64,000 bases of DNA from SHZL01 sp031362985. GTDB lineage: Bacteria; Pseudomonadota; Gammaproteobacteria; Xanthomonadales; SZUA-36. Shown here in pieces: positions 23,123 through 31,113 of the stretch (positions within the stretch are counted from its first letter, which is position 1; each line of letters starts with the position of its first letter). Made by a program: the position numbers and the translations under genes. The DNA lies in NCBI GenBank assembly GCA_031362985.1, contig JANLTO010000030.1, positions 1 to 64,000 of the forward strand. Reading direction: 5' to 3'. The notes under the pieces are model-generated. The model was given only the letters and a program-made list of their open reading frames with translations, did not search any database and was not told the origin of the DNA.

Positions 23123-23698
23123 TCAAGGGGTGCAGGCAAACCGCCCGTTTTCAGTAATCATTTCGTGCAAGCGTACATCCCATGGGTCCTCGGGCAACTG
23201 GACTGATTTTTGCGCCTCGTAAGCAATTCCCACACGCAGCGGACGTGTGCAGTCTGCCAGGGCTGAGAGCGTTCGATCATAATAACCTGCTCCCATGCCC
23301 AGCCTGCGGCCCGATTCATCCCACCCGACCAGTGGCAGCAACACCAGGTCAATCACGTTCAGCGGTACAAGTTCTGTTGCTGCGGGTTCGGACAAGCCCA
23401 GCATGCTTTGCACCAGTTTGGCTGCAGGATCCCACCGGCGAAACTGCAAGGCCTTGCTGCCGTCGCGTTCCACGATGACCGGAAGCGCAATCTCCACACC
23501 CTTGCCGAACAGCGTGGTCAGGCCTGGCCTCAAGTCGGGTTCCCCGTCAAACGGCAGGTAAGCGGAAAGCGTACGGACATGCAACTGCTCCACCAGGCCC
23601 AGCAGGGCATGGTTGATGCATTCATCAAAAAGTTTTCGCTGGGAGGAATCGATGGCGTTGCGACGCAGGCGCAGGACCGCGCGCAGTTGCTCTTTCAC
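23123..23698 (-). CDS. ygfA: 5-formyltetrahydrofolate cyclo-ligase
   Basis: A 191-residue enzyme converting 5-formyl-THF to 5,10-methenyl-THF with ATP. It starts at GTG 23698. Diagnostic parts are LRRNAIDSSQRKLFDECI at the N-terminus, DLVLLPLVGWDESGRRLGMGAGYYDRTL (the family signature) and VGIAYEAQKSVQLPEDPWDVRLHEMITE near the end. It lies immediately downstream of the 6S RNA gene, the arrangement known from E. coli, where ygfA is cotranscribed with ssrS. Confidence 0.95.
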   Translation of the reverse strand: MKEQLRAVLRLRRNAIDSSQRKLFDECINHALLGLVEQLHVRTLSAYLPFDGEPDLRPGLTTLFGKGVEIALPVIVERDGSKALQFRRWDPAAKLVQSMLGLSEPAATELVPLNVIDLVLLPLVGWDESGRRLGMGAGYYDRTLSALADCTRPLRVGIAYEAQKSVQLPEDPWDVRLHEMITENGRFACTP

Positions 23699-23706
23699 AG
23701 TGAAGT

Positions 23707-23888
23707 GCCCTCCATGGTACCGCTACAAACCGGTGACCTTGAACCAATGGTTCAGGTGGGACAGCTTGCCGGGCTTCAGGCTTTTCGCAAGTGTGCGAAC
23801 ATGCACAACAGCACTCAGCGCTGCCGCCCCGAGGTCAGAATTAAGGGACAAGGCAATTAACGGTCCGCTGGCAAATACCACAGAGGGC
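23707..23888 (-). ncRNA. ssrS: 6S RNA
   Basis: The 208-bp gap between zapA and ygfA is the conserved location of 6S RNA. On the minus strand the ends pair: GCCCTCTGTGGTA (23888-23876) with TACCATGGAGGGC (23719-23707), counting G-U pairs. The inner 3' half has CACCTGAACCATTGGTTCAAGG, very close to the E. coli 6S CCUUGAACCAAGGGUUCAAGG element. A TATACT -10 at 23900-23895 puts the start at 23888, giving 182 nt, the usual length. 6S RNA mimics an open promoter and holds sigma70-RNA polymerase in stationary phase. No clear -35 is visible. Confidence 0.92.
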
Positions 23889-23906
23889 AAGCTGAGTATA
23901 GACCGG

Positions 23907-24203
23907 TCAGGTCTTCAGTGCATCATCGAATTGATCGGCCAGCATGCGGATTCGGCTATCGATTTTTTCTTTCCGGACGTCGACATCCCGCTGCAGCTTC
24001 AGCAGTTCATCGCTGAAGTTCAGCGCCGCCTGCAAAGCAATGCGCTCCAGTGACATCAGGCGGCCGGATTCCTTGATTTCTTTCATGGTTTCGTCGAGAT
24101 GCGCGGCCGCCGCAATGAGGTCCTTGCGCTGTTCCGGGGTGCAGGCGAACTGGTACTTACGGTCAAGTATCGTGATGGATACTGCTTCGGAAGGAGAGTT
24201 CAT
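23907..24203 (-). CDS. zapA: Cell division protein ZapA
   Basis: A 98-residue FtsZ-ring-associated protein. It begins with the ZapA globular part (SEAVSITILDRKYQFACTPEQRKDLIAAAAHLDETMKEI) and continues in a coiled coil (LERIALQAALNFSDELLKLQRDVD). It promotes FtsZ protofilament bundling. It follows a small coiled-coil gene and precedes 6S RNA, the conserved order in gammaproteobacteria. Confidence 0.95.
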   Translation of the reverse strand: MNSPSEAVSITILDRKYQFACTPEQRKDLIAAAAHLDETMKEIKESGRLMSLERIALQAALNFSDELLKLQRDVDVRKEKIDSRIRMLADQFDDALKT

Positions 24204-24253
24204 TCAGGAATCCGGCTGGAATTTGACAAACAATTGATGCGGAGCGTGCAAGG

Positions 24254-24475
24254 TCAGGATTGTTCCAGGGACTTGAGGCGGTTGATCATGGCTTCAACCT
24301 TGGAGCGCGCTTCTTCGTTTCTGGCAACCAGGGAAGCACGGTCGGCGACCAATGACTCCTGCCTGTTCATCAGTGACAAATTTTCATCACGCAGTTTTTG
24401 GCACTGCGCAACGAGCCCGTTGAGCTGATGTTCCAGCCGCGCCAGATCTTTGCTTGTTTGTTCTACTGTATCCAT
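24254..24475 (-). CDS. Small coiled-coil protein (TIGR02449-type, ZapB-like)
   Basis: A 73-residue protein that is almost one continuous coiled coil with leucine heptads (DLARLEHQLNGLVAQCQKLRDENLSLMNRQ). Proteins of this kind sit upstream of zapA in many gammaproteobacteria and resemble ZapB in size and character, so a divisome role is plausible but unproven. The promoter found upstream places the transcript start only 2-3 nt before the ATG, and no ribosome site is present. Confidence 0.8.
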   Translation of the reverse strand: MDTVEQTSKDLARLEHQLNGLVAQCQKLRDENLSLMNRQESLVADRASLVARNEEARSKVEAMINRLKSLEQS

Positions 24476-24483
24476 CGCATCAC

Positions 24484-24512
24484 ACTATAATTTGGGCGAT
24501 GTGTAGCGTCAA
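24484..24512 (-). promoter_or_regulatory. Sigma70-type promoter for the small coiled-coil gene and zapA
   Basis: Read on the minus strand, TTGACG (24512-24507), 17 bp and TATAGT (24489-24484) form a near-consensus promoter. The start of transcription would be about 24478, leaving an extremely short leader before the ATG at 24475. Confidence 0.7.
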
Positions 24513-24646
24513 TGAGCAGCAACAGCCGGCAGCATCCAGGCTGTGGTGGGGCAGGCAGTAATGCTAACATCCCAGCCTGCAGGATGTGGCGAAAAGCCAA
24601 TGCTGCAGCCACGCAAAGAGCACTGCACTCTGGACGGAGGTTTTGG

Positions 24647-25213
24647 ATGTCGATTGAACGCTTGCCCGATTTTCGCCACGCTGTGCTGATGAGCCACGGC
24701 AGCCTGGATGCCGCCGAGCTGGCGGAATGCCACGGGGTGCTGTGCGGCATCCTGTGTGGGGAAAATGGTAATACCGCAGATCACTACTTCATCCACCTTG
24801 CCAAGCTCGAGTTTGCCGTGGAGGCCGGCTCCGGCTTGCATGAGGCCCTGACCGAGGCATTCGAGAGTACCGTGCTACTGCTCGAAGACGAGGATTTGCG
24901 CTTCAATCTTTGGTTGCCGGACGATGAGGAGCCTCTGCGCGAACGAACCGATTCGCTGGCCCATTGGTGCACCGGTTTCCTCGCCGGCCTGGGGGTCGCC
25001 GGGCCGCTGCCAACGCTGTCAGCGGAAGCGCTGGAAGCGCTGCAGGATGTGCGGCAAATAGCGATGGCGGGTTTTTTGGGCCAGGCTGACGGCGACGAAG
25101 AGATGGAAGATGACGAAACGGCCTTTTTCGAGATTGTCGAGTATGTGCGTGTGGTTACCCTTATGCTTAGGGAAGAATTGCGCGGTCCGGGTGCGGATGA
25201 TCCGATTCACTGA
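24647..25213 (+). CDS. ygfB: UPF0149 (YgfB/YecA-like) family protein
   Basis: A 188-residue acidic helical protein. The start at 24647 has GGAGG 6 nt upstream; a longer frame from 24512 lacks support. It carries the family features SAELxxCHG-like (DAAELAECHGVLCGILCG), LLLEDEDLRFNLWLPDDEEPLRERTDSLAHWCTGFLAGLG and FFEIVEYVRVVTLMLREEL. YgfB proteins have regulatory roles in Pseudomonas (ampDh3 repression via AlpA). It heads the conserved ygfB-pepP-ubiH-ubiI run, with pepP 18 bp downstream. Confidence 0.9.
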   Translation: MSIERLPDFRHAVLMSHGSLDAAELAECHGVLCGILCGENGNTADHYFIHLAKLEFAVEAGSGLHEALTEAFESTVLLLEDEDLRFNLWLPDDEEPLRERTDSLAHWCTGFLAGLGVAGPLPTLSAEALEALQDVRQIAMAGFLGQADGDEEMEDDETAFFEIVEYVRVVTLMLREELRGPGADDPIH

Positions 25214-25231
25214 CCGTGGCTGGAGAAGCCG

Positions 25232-26539
25232 ATGATAAAACAACAAGAATATGCCAAGCGCCGCTCGCAACTGATGAAAATGGCAGGCGACAATTCCATC
25301 ATCATCGTTTGCGCTGCGCCTGAACGTATCCGCAACAACGACGTTCACTACCCTTATCGCCAGGACAGCGACTTCCTCTATCTCACCGGATTTCGCGAAC
25401 CCGAGGCTCTGCTGGTGATGATTCCCGACAAAGAAGCCGGGTGGAGCATGCTTTTTTGCCGTGATCGGGACCCGGAGCGGGAAATGTGGGACGGCCCCAT
25501 GGCGGGTTTGCGTGGAGCGGTTTCTGAAGCAGGCATGGATGAAGCATTTGCCCGCGAGGAAATTGGCCGTCGTTTGCCGGCCATGCTGCAGGATCGAGAG
25601 CGCATTTATTACGATCTCGGGCGCAACCCGATGTTTGACCAGCGCCTGATCGGCTGGCTCAATGAATTCCGTGAAAAACCCCGCCGAACCTTTCATGCGC
25701 CTGAGGAAATTCATGCCCTGGACCACATGCTGCACGATCTCAGGCTGTACAAAAGCCGTGCCGAGCTGACGGTTATGAAACGGTCTGCGCAGGTCGCTGT
25801 TGAGGCGCATGAGCGCGCCATGCGCGCGTGCCAGCCCGGTATGAACGAGGCGGAAATCCACGCGGAAATTCTGCACACGTTTACGCGTAACCAATGCGTA
25901 TCTTCCTACCAGGCCATTGTTGCCGGCGGTGCCAACGCCTGCATTTTGCACTACATCGCCAACAAGTCGGAGTTACGCGACGGCGACTTGCTGCTGATTG
26001 ATGCCGGCGCTGAATACGATGGTTACGCATCGGATATCACCCGCACCTTCCCGGTTAACGGCAAGTACTCCCCTGAGCAAAGGGACTTGTATGACATCGT
26101 GCTGGCAGCACAGTTGGCCGCGATCGAGAAGGCCCGCCCCGGCGTGCCCTGGCAGCGCGTGCACGATGAAGCAGTGCATGTCGCCACCCAGGGCATGATT
26201 GATCTTGGCATCCTCAAGCTCAGCCTCGAGGAAGAGTTGGAACAGGAGGGCTACAAGCATTTCTATGTGCACAACACCGGGCATTGGCTGGGCCTGGATG
26301 TGCACGATGTGGGGGAGTACCAGATTGACGGAGAGTCACGCGAACTGGAACCAGGCATGGTGATGACCGTCGAGCCCGGCATTTACATCCCGCCTGGCGA
26401 CACCAGTGTGCGTAAGTGCTTCCGCGGCGTAGGCATCCGCATCGAGGACGATATCGTCATCACCAGGGGCGAGCCTATGGTCCTGACCGGCGCACTGGTG
26501 AAAACGGCGGATGACATTGAGGCTTTGATGGCCGGATGA
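25232..26539 (+). CDS. pepP: Xaa-Pro aminopeptidase P
   Basis: A 435-residue metallopeptidase that removes N-terminal residues preceding proline. The N-terminal creatinase-like domain (RYRQDSDFLYLTGF type: YPYRQDSDFLYLTGFREPEA) is followed by the pita-bread domain. Its dinuclear-metal ligands lie in LLIDAGAEYDGYASDITRTFP, GHWLGLDVHDVG, TVEPGIYI and GIRIEDDIVI. It overlaps ubiH by the ATGA junction. The link to ubiH/ubiI is conserved by position, not known function. Confidence 0.95.
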   Translation: MIKQQEYAKRRSQLMKMAGDNSIIIVCAAPERIRNNDVHYPYRQDSDFLYLTGFREPEALLVMIPDKEAGWSMLFCRDRDPEREMWDGPMAGLRGAVSEAGMDEAFAREEIGRRLPAMLQDRERIYYDLGRNPMFDQRLIGWLNEFREKPRRTFHAPEEIHALDHMLHDLRLYKSRAELTVMKRSAQVAVEAHERAMRACQPGMNEAEIHAEILHTFTRNQCVSSYQAIVAGGANACILHYIANKSELRDGDLLLIDAGAEYDGYASDITRTFPVNGKYSPEQRDLYDIVLAAQLAAIEKARPGVPWQRVHDEAVHVATQGMIDLGILKLSLEEELEQEGYKHFYVHNTGHWLGLDVHDVGEYQIDGESRELEPGMVMTVEPGIYIPPGDTSVRKCFRGVGIRIEDDIVITRGEPMVLTGALVKTADDIEALMAG

Positions 26540-27807
26540 GCGAAGCTACCTGCAGCACGGAGGAGGCAAGGTCCTCAAGCACTTACGACGTGGCTATCAT
26601 TGGCGGTGGCCTGGTCGGTGCCAGCCTGGCCTGCGCCCTGGCCCCGCTGGGCTTGCGCATTGCCTTGTTGGAAGCTGTTACACCGAGTGCGCAAACCCAG
26701 CCCAGCTACGATGACCGCACGCTGGCGCTCAGCGCGAGTTCATGCAGGATCCTGCAAGGACTGGGGGCTTGGCCTGGCCTGCAACAGAACGCGACAGCCA
26801 TCCGGGAAATCCATGTGAGCGAACAGGACCGGCCTGGCAGCGTGGTGTTGCGCCCGCAAGAACTGGGACTGGACCAGTTTGGCCACGTAATCGAAGCTCG
26901 CGTGTTCGGCCTGGCCATGATGGATTTGCTGGACCGGCAAAAATCCGTGGATCTGCTTTGCCCCGTCAATGTCACCGGTATCGAGATCCAGTCGCAGACA
27001 GCCCGCGTGTCTTTTAGCGGCGCAGACGGCGCGCACCGGCTTGAAGCCAGGTTGCTGGTAGGCGCTGATGGCGCGGAGTCGCTGGTGCGGGCAACGCTGG
27101 GCATTGCGGTCGAACGGCATGATTACCACCAAATTGCCATTGTTTGCAACGTATCACCGGAAGGTGCGCACAGTGGCAGGGCGTTTGAACGATTTACTGC
27201 CACGGGCCCGTTTGCGCTGTTGCCGCATGTGCATGGGCGTTGTGGCTTGGTCTGGTGCGTGGCAGAGGAAGAGGCTGAGCCCTTGCTGGTGCTTAGCGAT
27301 GAGCTGTTTCTGCAGCGCGCCCGGGCAAAATTCGGGCCGGCGCTCGGCCTGTGGCTGAAGGCCGGCAAGCGTTCATTCTATCCGCTGCGCCTGGTGCGCG
27401 CTCTGGAAGACGCGCGCGCGCGTGCGGTAATCCTGGGCAATGCAGCCCATGCCATTCACCCCATCGGTGCTCAGGGTTTTAACCTCGGCTTGCGCGATGT
27501 CGCAGTATTGGCCGAAGTGATCGCCGCTGCACTGGCACAGGATCCCCAGGCAGATATAGGTCAATTGGAATTGCTGCAGAAATATAGCCGCTGGCGCGCA
27601 CCTGACCAGGCTGCAACCATCGCTTACTCCGACGGCCTGGCGCGGCTATATGCGAACCCGACTCCTTTTGCTGCTGCGGCCCGCGGCCTCGGTTTGCTGG
27701 CCCACGCATTGTTTCCGCCGCTGCGGCGGCACCTGGCCATCCGTGCCATGGGCTACCGTGACCGGATACCCGGGCTGGCCCTGGGTGAGCGCCTGATCGG
27801 CACATGA
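26536..27807 (+). CDS. ubiH: 2-octaprenyl-6-methoxyphenol hydroxylase
   Basis: A 423-residue FAD monooxygenase of ubiquinone synthesis. It has the GxGxxG dinucleotide fold in VAIIGGGLVGASLACALAP, the DG motif LLVGADGAESLVRATLGI and the second FAD motif VILGNAAHAIHPIGAQGFNLGLRDVAVLAE. The 'HPIGAQGFNLGLRD' wording is typical of UbiH. It overlaps pepP at its start and ubiI at its end, so the three are translationally coupled. UbiI, UbiH and Coq7 (5357) together provide the three ring hydroxylations. Confidence 0.93.
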   Translation: MSEATCSTEEARSSSTYDVAIIGGGLVGASLACALAPLGLRIALLEAVTPSAQTQPSYDDRTLALSASSCRILQGLGAWPGLQQNATAIREIHVSEQDRPGSVVLRPQELGLDQFGHVIEARVFGLAMMDLLDRQKSVDLLCPVNVTGIEIQSQTARVSFSGADGAHRLEARLLVGADGAESLVRATLGIAVERHDYHQIAIVCNVSPEGAHSGRAFERFTATGPFALLPHVHGRCGLVWCVAEEEAEPLLVLSDELFLQRARAKFGPALGLWLKAGKRSFYPLRLVRALEDARARAVILGNAAHAIHPIGAQGFNLGLRDVAVLAEVIAAALAQDPQADIGQLELLQKYSRWRAPDQAATIAYSDGLARLYANPTPFAAAARGLGLLAHALFPPLRRHLAIRAMGYRDRIPGLALGERLIGT

Positions 27808-29105
27808 GCCCCGATCGGCACATGACCACTGACCGGCAAACATTTGATGTGCTGATCGTTGGCGCCGGCATGGTTGGGGCAACTACCGCTTGCCTGCTGG
27901 CCCGGGCCGGCTTTTCCGTGGCTGTGCTTGAAGCGCGCCAACCGGCTGCCTTTCAGGCAGACAGTGCCGTTGGTCTGCGGGTTTCTGCACTTTCACCGGG
28001 ATCGGAACGCGTGCTTGCGGAGGCTGGTGCCTGGCGCAACATCCGCCAGTCCAGGCACTGTGCGTACCGGCGCATGCAGATCGAAGACCGGAACGGTAGC
28101 GCGGCGCTGGAGATTAATGCTGCCGAGTTTGGCCTGGAGCGCCTGGGCACTGTCGTGGAAAACGAGCTGGTGCAGTGGTCGCTATGGCAATGCCTGCAGA
28201 GTCTGGGCGGACTGGGCTTATTCTGCCCGGCAACGATTGATAGCATCGACGTGAGTACTGCCCAGCCCCGGGTGCGGTTGCACAACGGGCAGGAGTTGCT
28301 CGGGCGCATTTTGGTCGGTGCCGATGGAGCAGAATCTGCGGTTCGTGCCGCAAGCGGCATTGGCCAGCAGCATTGGGACTATGGCCAGCAGGGGGTCGTG
28401 GCGGTGGTGAGAACTGCAATTCCCAACCCGGGCCTTGCATGGCAAAGGTTCTTGCCGGGAGGCCCGCTGGCCTTTTTGCCTCTGGCAGACGGTGCTTCGT
28501 CCATAGTCTGGTCCCAGCCTGATGCCAGCGCAGCAGGATTGCTGAAACTCAGTGCAGAAGCATTTTCCGCTGAGCTGAATGCAGTCCTGACGCGAGGTTC
28601 TGCACAGGGAATCGCCCACGTATGGCCGTTGGGGTCGGTAGTGGACTGCGAGCCGCGAGCGGCTTTTCCCCTGACCATGCAGTTGAGTGACCACTACAGT
28701 GCCGGCAGTGCTGTACTCATCGGTGATGCAGCTCACACGGTCCATCCCCTCGCAGGACAGGGAGTAAATCTCGGTCTGCTCGATGCGGCCGCGCTGCTGG
28801 AAACCCTGGTCAAGGCTCGCCAGGCAGGCGAGGATTTCGCCAACGCCAAAGTACTGGAGCAAGTTCTCAGCCGTTATGCCCGCTGGCGGCGCTCCGAGAC
28901 TATGCTCATGGCGCATGGTATCCACGGAATTCGTTCCTTGTTCATGCCGGAATTCCTTACCCCGCTGCGCCACCTGGGGCTTGGCCTGGTGTCACGCAGC
29001 TGGTCCCTGAAGGAAGTTTTTGTCCGGCGAGCAGCCGGACTCAACCGCGATGCTCCGGCGGTGGCGCGCGGAGTCAGCCTGGCGGAGATGTTGCGGACCG
29101 CCTGA
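27804..29105 (+). CDS. ubiI: UbiI/VisC-type ubiquinone-synthesis hydroxylase
   Basis: A 433-residue flavoprotein paralogous to UbiH. It carries VLIVGAGMVGATTACLLARAG, ILVGADGAESAVRAASGI and VLIGDAAHTVHPLAGQGVNLGLLDAAALLE. UbiI hydroxylates the ring at C5 in aerobic ubiquinone synthesis. The first ATG (27804) overlaps the ubiH stop; a second ATG 18 nt later (27822) lies in a near-exact copy of the same junction and could be the true start. Confidence 0.9.
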   Translation: MSPDRHMTTDRQTFDVLIVGAGMVGATTACLLARAGFSVAVLEARQPAAFQADSAVGLRVSALSPGSERVLAEAGAWRNIRQSRHCAYRRMQIEDRNGSAALEINAAEFGLERLGTVVENELVQWSLWQCLQSLGGLGLFCPATIDSIDVSTAQPRVRLHNGQELLGRILVGADGAESAVRAASGIGQQHWDYGQQGVVAVVRTAIPNPGLAWQRFLPGGPLAFLPLADGASSIVWSQPDASAAGLLKLSAEAFSAELNAVLTRGSAQGIAHVWPLGSVVDCEPRAAFPLTMQLSDHYSAGSAVLIGDAAHTVHPLAGQGVNLGLLDAAALLETLVKARQAGEDFANAKVLEQVLSRYARWRRSETMLMAHGIHGIRSLFMPEFLTPLRHLGLGLVSRSWSLKEVFVRRAAGLNRDAPAVARGVSLAEMLRTA

Positions 29106-29122
29106 ACCCGCCTTCTCTGCTA

Positions 29123-29141
29123 TATATCTAACCGTTATATC
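29123..29141. promoter_or_regulatory. Putative CysB site upstream of cysJIH
   Basis: TATATCTAACCGTTATATC is an AT-rich dyad of the LysR type. Its minus strand contains GATATAACGG, a 10-mer that also occurs in the cysB-cysG intergenic region. It lies 77 bp before cysJ. Confidence 0.5.
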
Positions 29142-29217
29142 TCGATAAAAAACGCTTCGTTCACGGACTGCGGGCGCACATCTATGCTCTGTCCTCGTTC
29201 CGAGAGAGACAGGCAAA

Positions 29218-31113
29218 ATGTTTAATGCATTGAGAGCGGACAATTCGCCCTTTACCCAACCGCAAATTGACAGCTTGCAGCAAAGCCTTGGCAATTTGGA
29301 TGAATCACAGTCTGCCTGGCTGAGCGGATTTATCGCGGGCCGTTTGGCGGGCCCACCAAGCCGCTCCCTGGGCCACTCCCTGGGCCACTCCCTGGCTGGT
29401 GCAGCACAGTTGCCTCTGCCCGTTGCCGCAGCCAATCCTAATTCAGCGCCGGCTGAGGGCGAGCGTCTGCAGGTGTTTTTCGCATCGCAAACCGGTAATG
29501 GAGAGGGCATTGCGCAGTCGCTGGCGGCAGACGCTGAGCGAGCTGGTCTGGTCGTGGAGCTAAAGTCACTGGCTGTTTTGCGTCCGGCTTCCTTGAAAAA
29601 ACTTGAATATGCCGCTTTTGTGATCAGCACACACGGTGAGGGGGACCCGCCGGACGATGCCCTGGAGCTGTTTGAATACCTGCAGGGTCCGCGAGCTGCC
29701 CAGTTGGGGCAACTCAGATTCTGCGTACTGGCACTGGGTGACCGAAGTTACGGCAAGTTCTGCGAGGCCGGGCGCAAGCTCGAACACCTGTTGCTGGCGC
29801 GAGGCGCGAGTGTTTTTGCCCCGCGCGTGGAGTGCGATATCGATTATGAGCAGCCAGCCACTGGTTGGTCGGCGAGCGTGCTGAGTTTTGCGGTGGCGAA
29901 TCTTGCGCCCGGCAGCGGGCAGGTGTTGCCCAAACTCGCGCTTGCTCCCCTTGCAGCGCATCTCAGCGTGGTCCCCCAGGCCGCCCGGTGGTCCAGGGCC
30001 AGGCCTTTTTCCGCTGCAGTGGAGCGGGTGCAGAAAATTACCGGATTGGACTCGGACAAGGACGTGTTTCACCTTGAACTCTCGTTGGAGGGTTCAGGCA
30101 TCACGTATGAACCTGGCGACGCGCTTGGCGTATGGGCTCCAAATGCACATGAACTGGTGGATGAAGTGCTGCGGGCTTTGGATATCGCTGCGGATGCCGC
30201 GGTGGTGCTGGATGACCACCGGCACACGATTCATGAAGTGCTCATCCGCAAGCGTGAACTGACCCGCCTCAGCCAGGAGACGGTTCAGGGATATGCCGAA
30301 TTGGCGCAAAATCGTGAACTGGGCAACCATTTTGCACAATTGGATGATGAACAGCGCCGCGATTTCATTGAGCAGCGCCAGTTCGTGGACCTGGTGACAG
30401 ATTTCCCGCTTGCAGCAGGTATCCGGGTATCAGCCAGCGAACTGGCCAGTGTATTACGCCCGCTTGCGCCACGTTCCTATTCCATAGCATCCAGCCAGGC
30501 CAGTGTGGATGAGCAGGTACATCTCACGGTGGCAACTCTGTACGCACCGGGCAGCAGCAAAAAACGCACAGGTGTGGCAAGTAGTTTTCTCAATCAACAT
30601 CTTGCTGCTGGTGACGAGGTGCATGTCTTTCTCGAGCCCAACCACCGTTTCCGCTTGCCGGAGGATCGCACCACTCCCCTCATCCTTATCTCGGCGGGAA
30701 CCGGCATTGCCCCGTACCGCGGGTTCCTGCAACAACTGCAAGCGGAAGGCAGTTCGCCGGCAACCTGGTTGATCTTTGGCAATCCGCATTTGCGCACAGA
30801 CTTTCTTTATCAGCGCGAATGGCTGGAGTTGCGCAAGAGCGGCTTGCTGGATCACATCGATTGCGCATTCTCCCGGGACCAGAACGAAAAACGCTATGTG
30901 CAGCACGTGTTGCGGGAGCAGGGCGCCAGATTGAACCAATGGCTGGAACAGGGTGCTCGCCTGTACATCTGTGGTGGACTGGGCATGGGGCGGGAGGTGG
31001 AGCTTGCACTGCGTGACGTGCTGTGTAGCGAACGCGGGCTGGATACAGGGCAGGCAGCTGAATGCGTAGCCGAACTGCGTCGCCAGGGCCGCTTGCTCAA
31101 GGACCTCTACTGA
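29218..31113 (+). CDS. cysJ: Sulfite reductase [NADPH] flavoprotein alpha-component
   Basis: A 631-residue diflavin reductase that moves electrons from NADPH through FAD and FMN to CysI. Order: an N-terminal helix pair (residues 1-45), a low-complexity linker with SLGHSLGHSLA, a flavodoxin domain (VFFASQTGNGEGIAQSLA, STHGEGDPPDDA, LALGDRSYGKFCEAGRKLE), the FAD domain (RSYSIASSQ, VASSFLN) and the NADPH domain (LISAGTGIAPYRGFLQQL, YICGGLGMGREVE) ending KDLY. It overlaps cysI (TGATG). Confidence 0.95.
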   Translation: MFNALRADNSPFTQPQIDSLQQSLGNLDESQSAWLSGFIAGRLAGPPSRSLGHSLGHSLAGAAQLPLPVAAANPNSAPAEGERLQVFFASQTGNGEGIAQSLAADAERAGLVVELKSLAVLRPASLKKLEYAAFVISTHGEGDPPDDALELFEYLQGPRAAQLGQLRFCVLALGDRSYGKFCEAGRKLEHLLLARGASVFAPRVECDIDYEQPATGWSASVLSFAVANLAPGSGQVLPKLALAPLAAHLSVVPQAARWSRARPFSAAVERVQKITGLDSDKDVFHLELSLEGSGITYEPGDALGVWAPNAHELVDEVLRALDIAADAAVVLDDHRHTIHEVLIRKRELTRLSQETVQGYAELAQNRELGNHFAQLDDEQRRDFIEQRQFVDLVTDFPLAAGIRVSASELASVLRPLAPRSYSIASSQASVDEQVHLTVATLYAPGSSKKRTGVASSFLNQHLAAGDEVHVFLEPNHRFRLPEDRTTPLILISAGTGIAPYRGFLQQLQAEGSSPATWLIFGNPHLRTDFLYQREWLELRKSGLLDHIDCAFSRDQNEKRYVQHVLREQGARLNQWLEQGARLYICGGLGMGREVELALRDVLCSERGLDTGQAAECVAELRRQGRLLKDLY

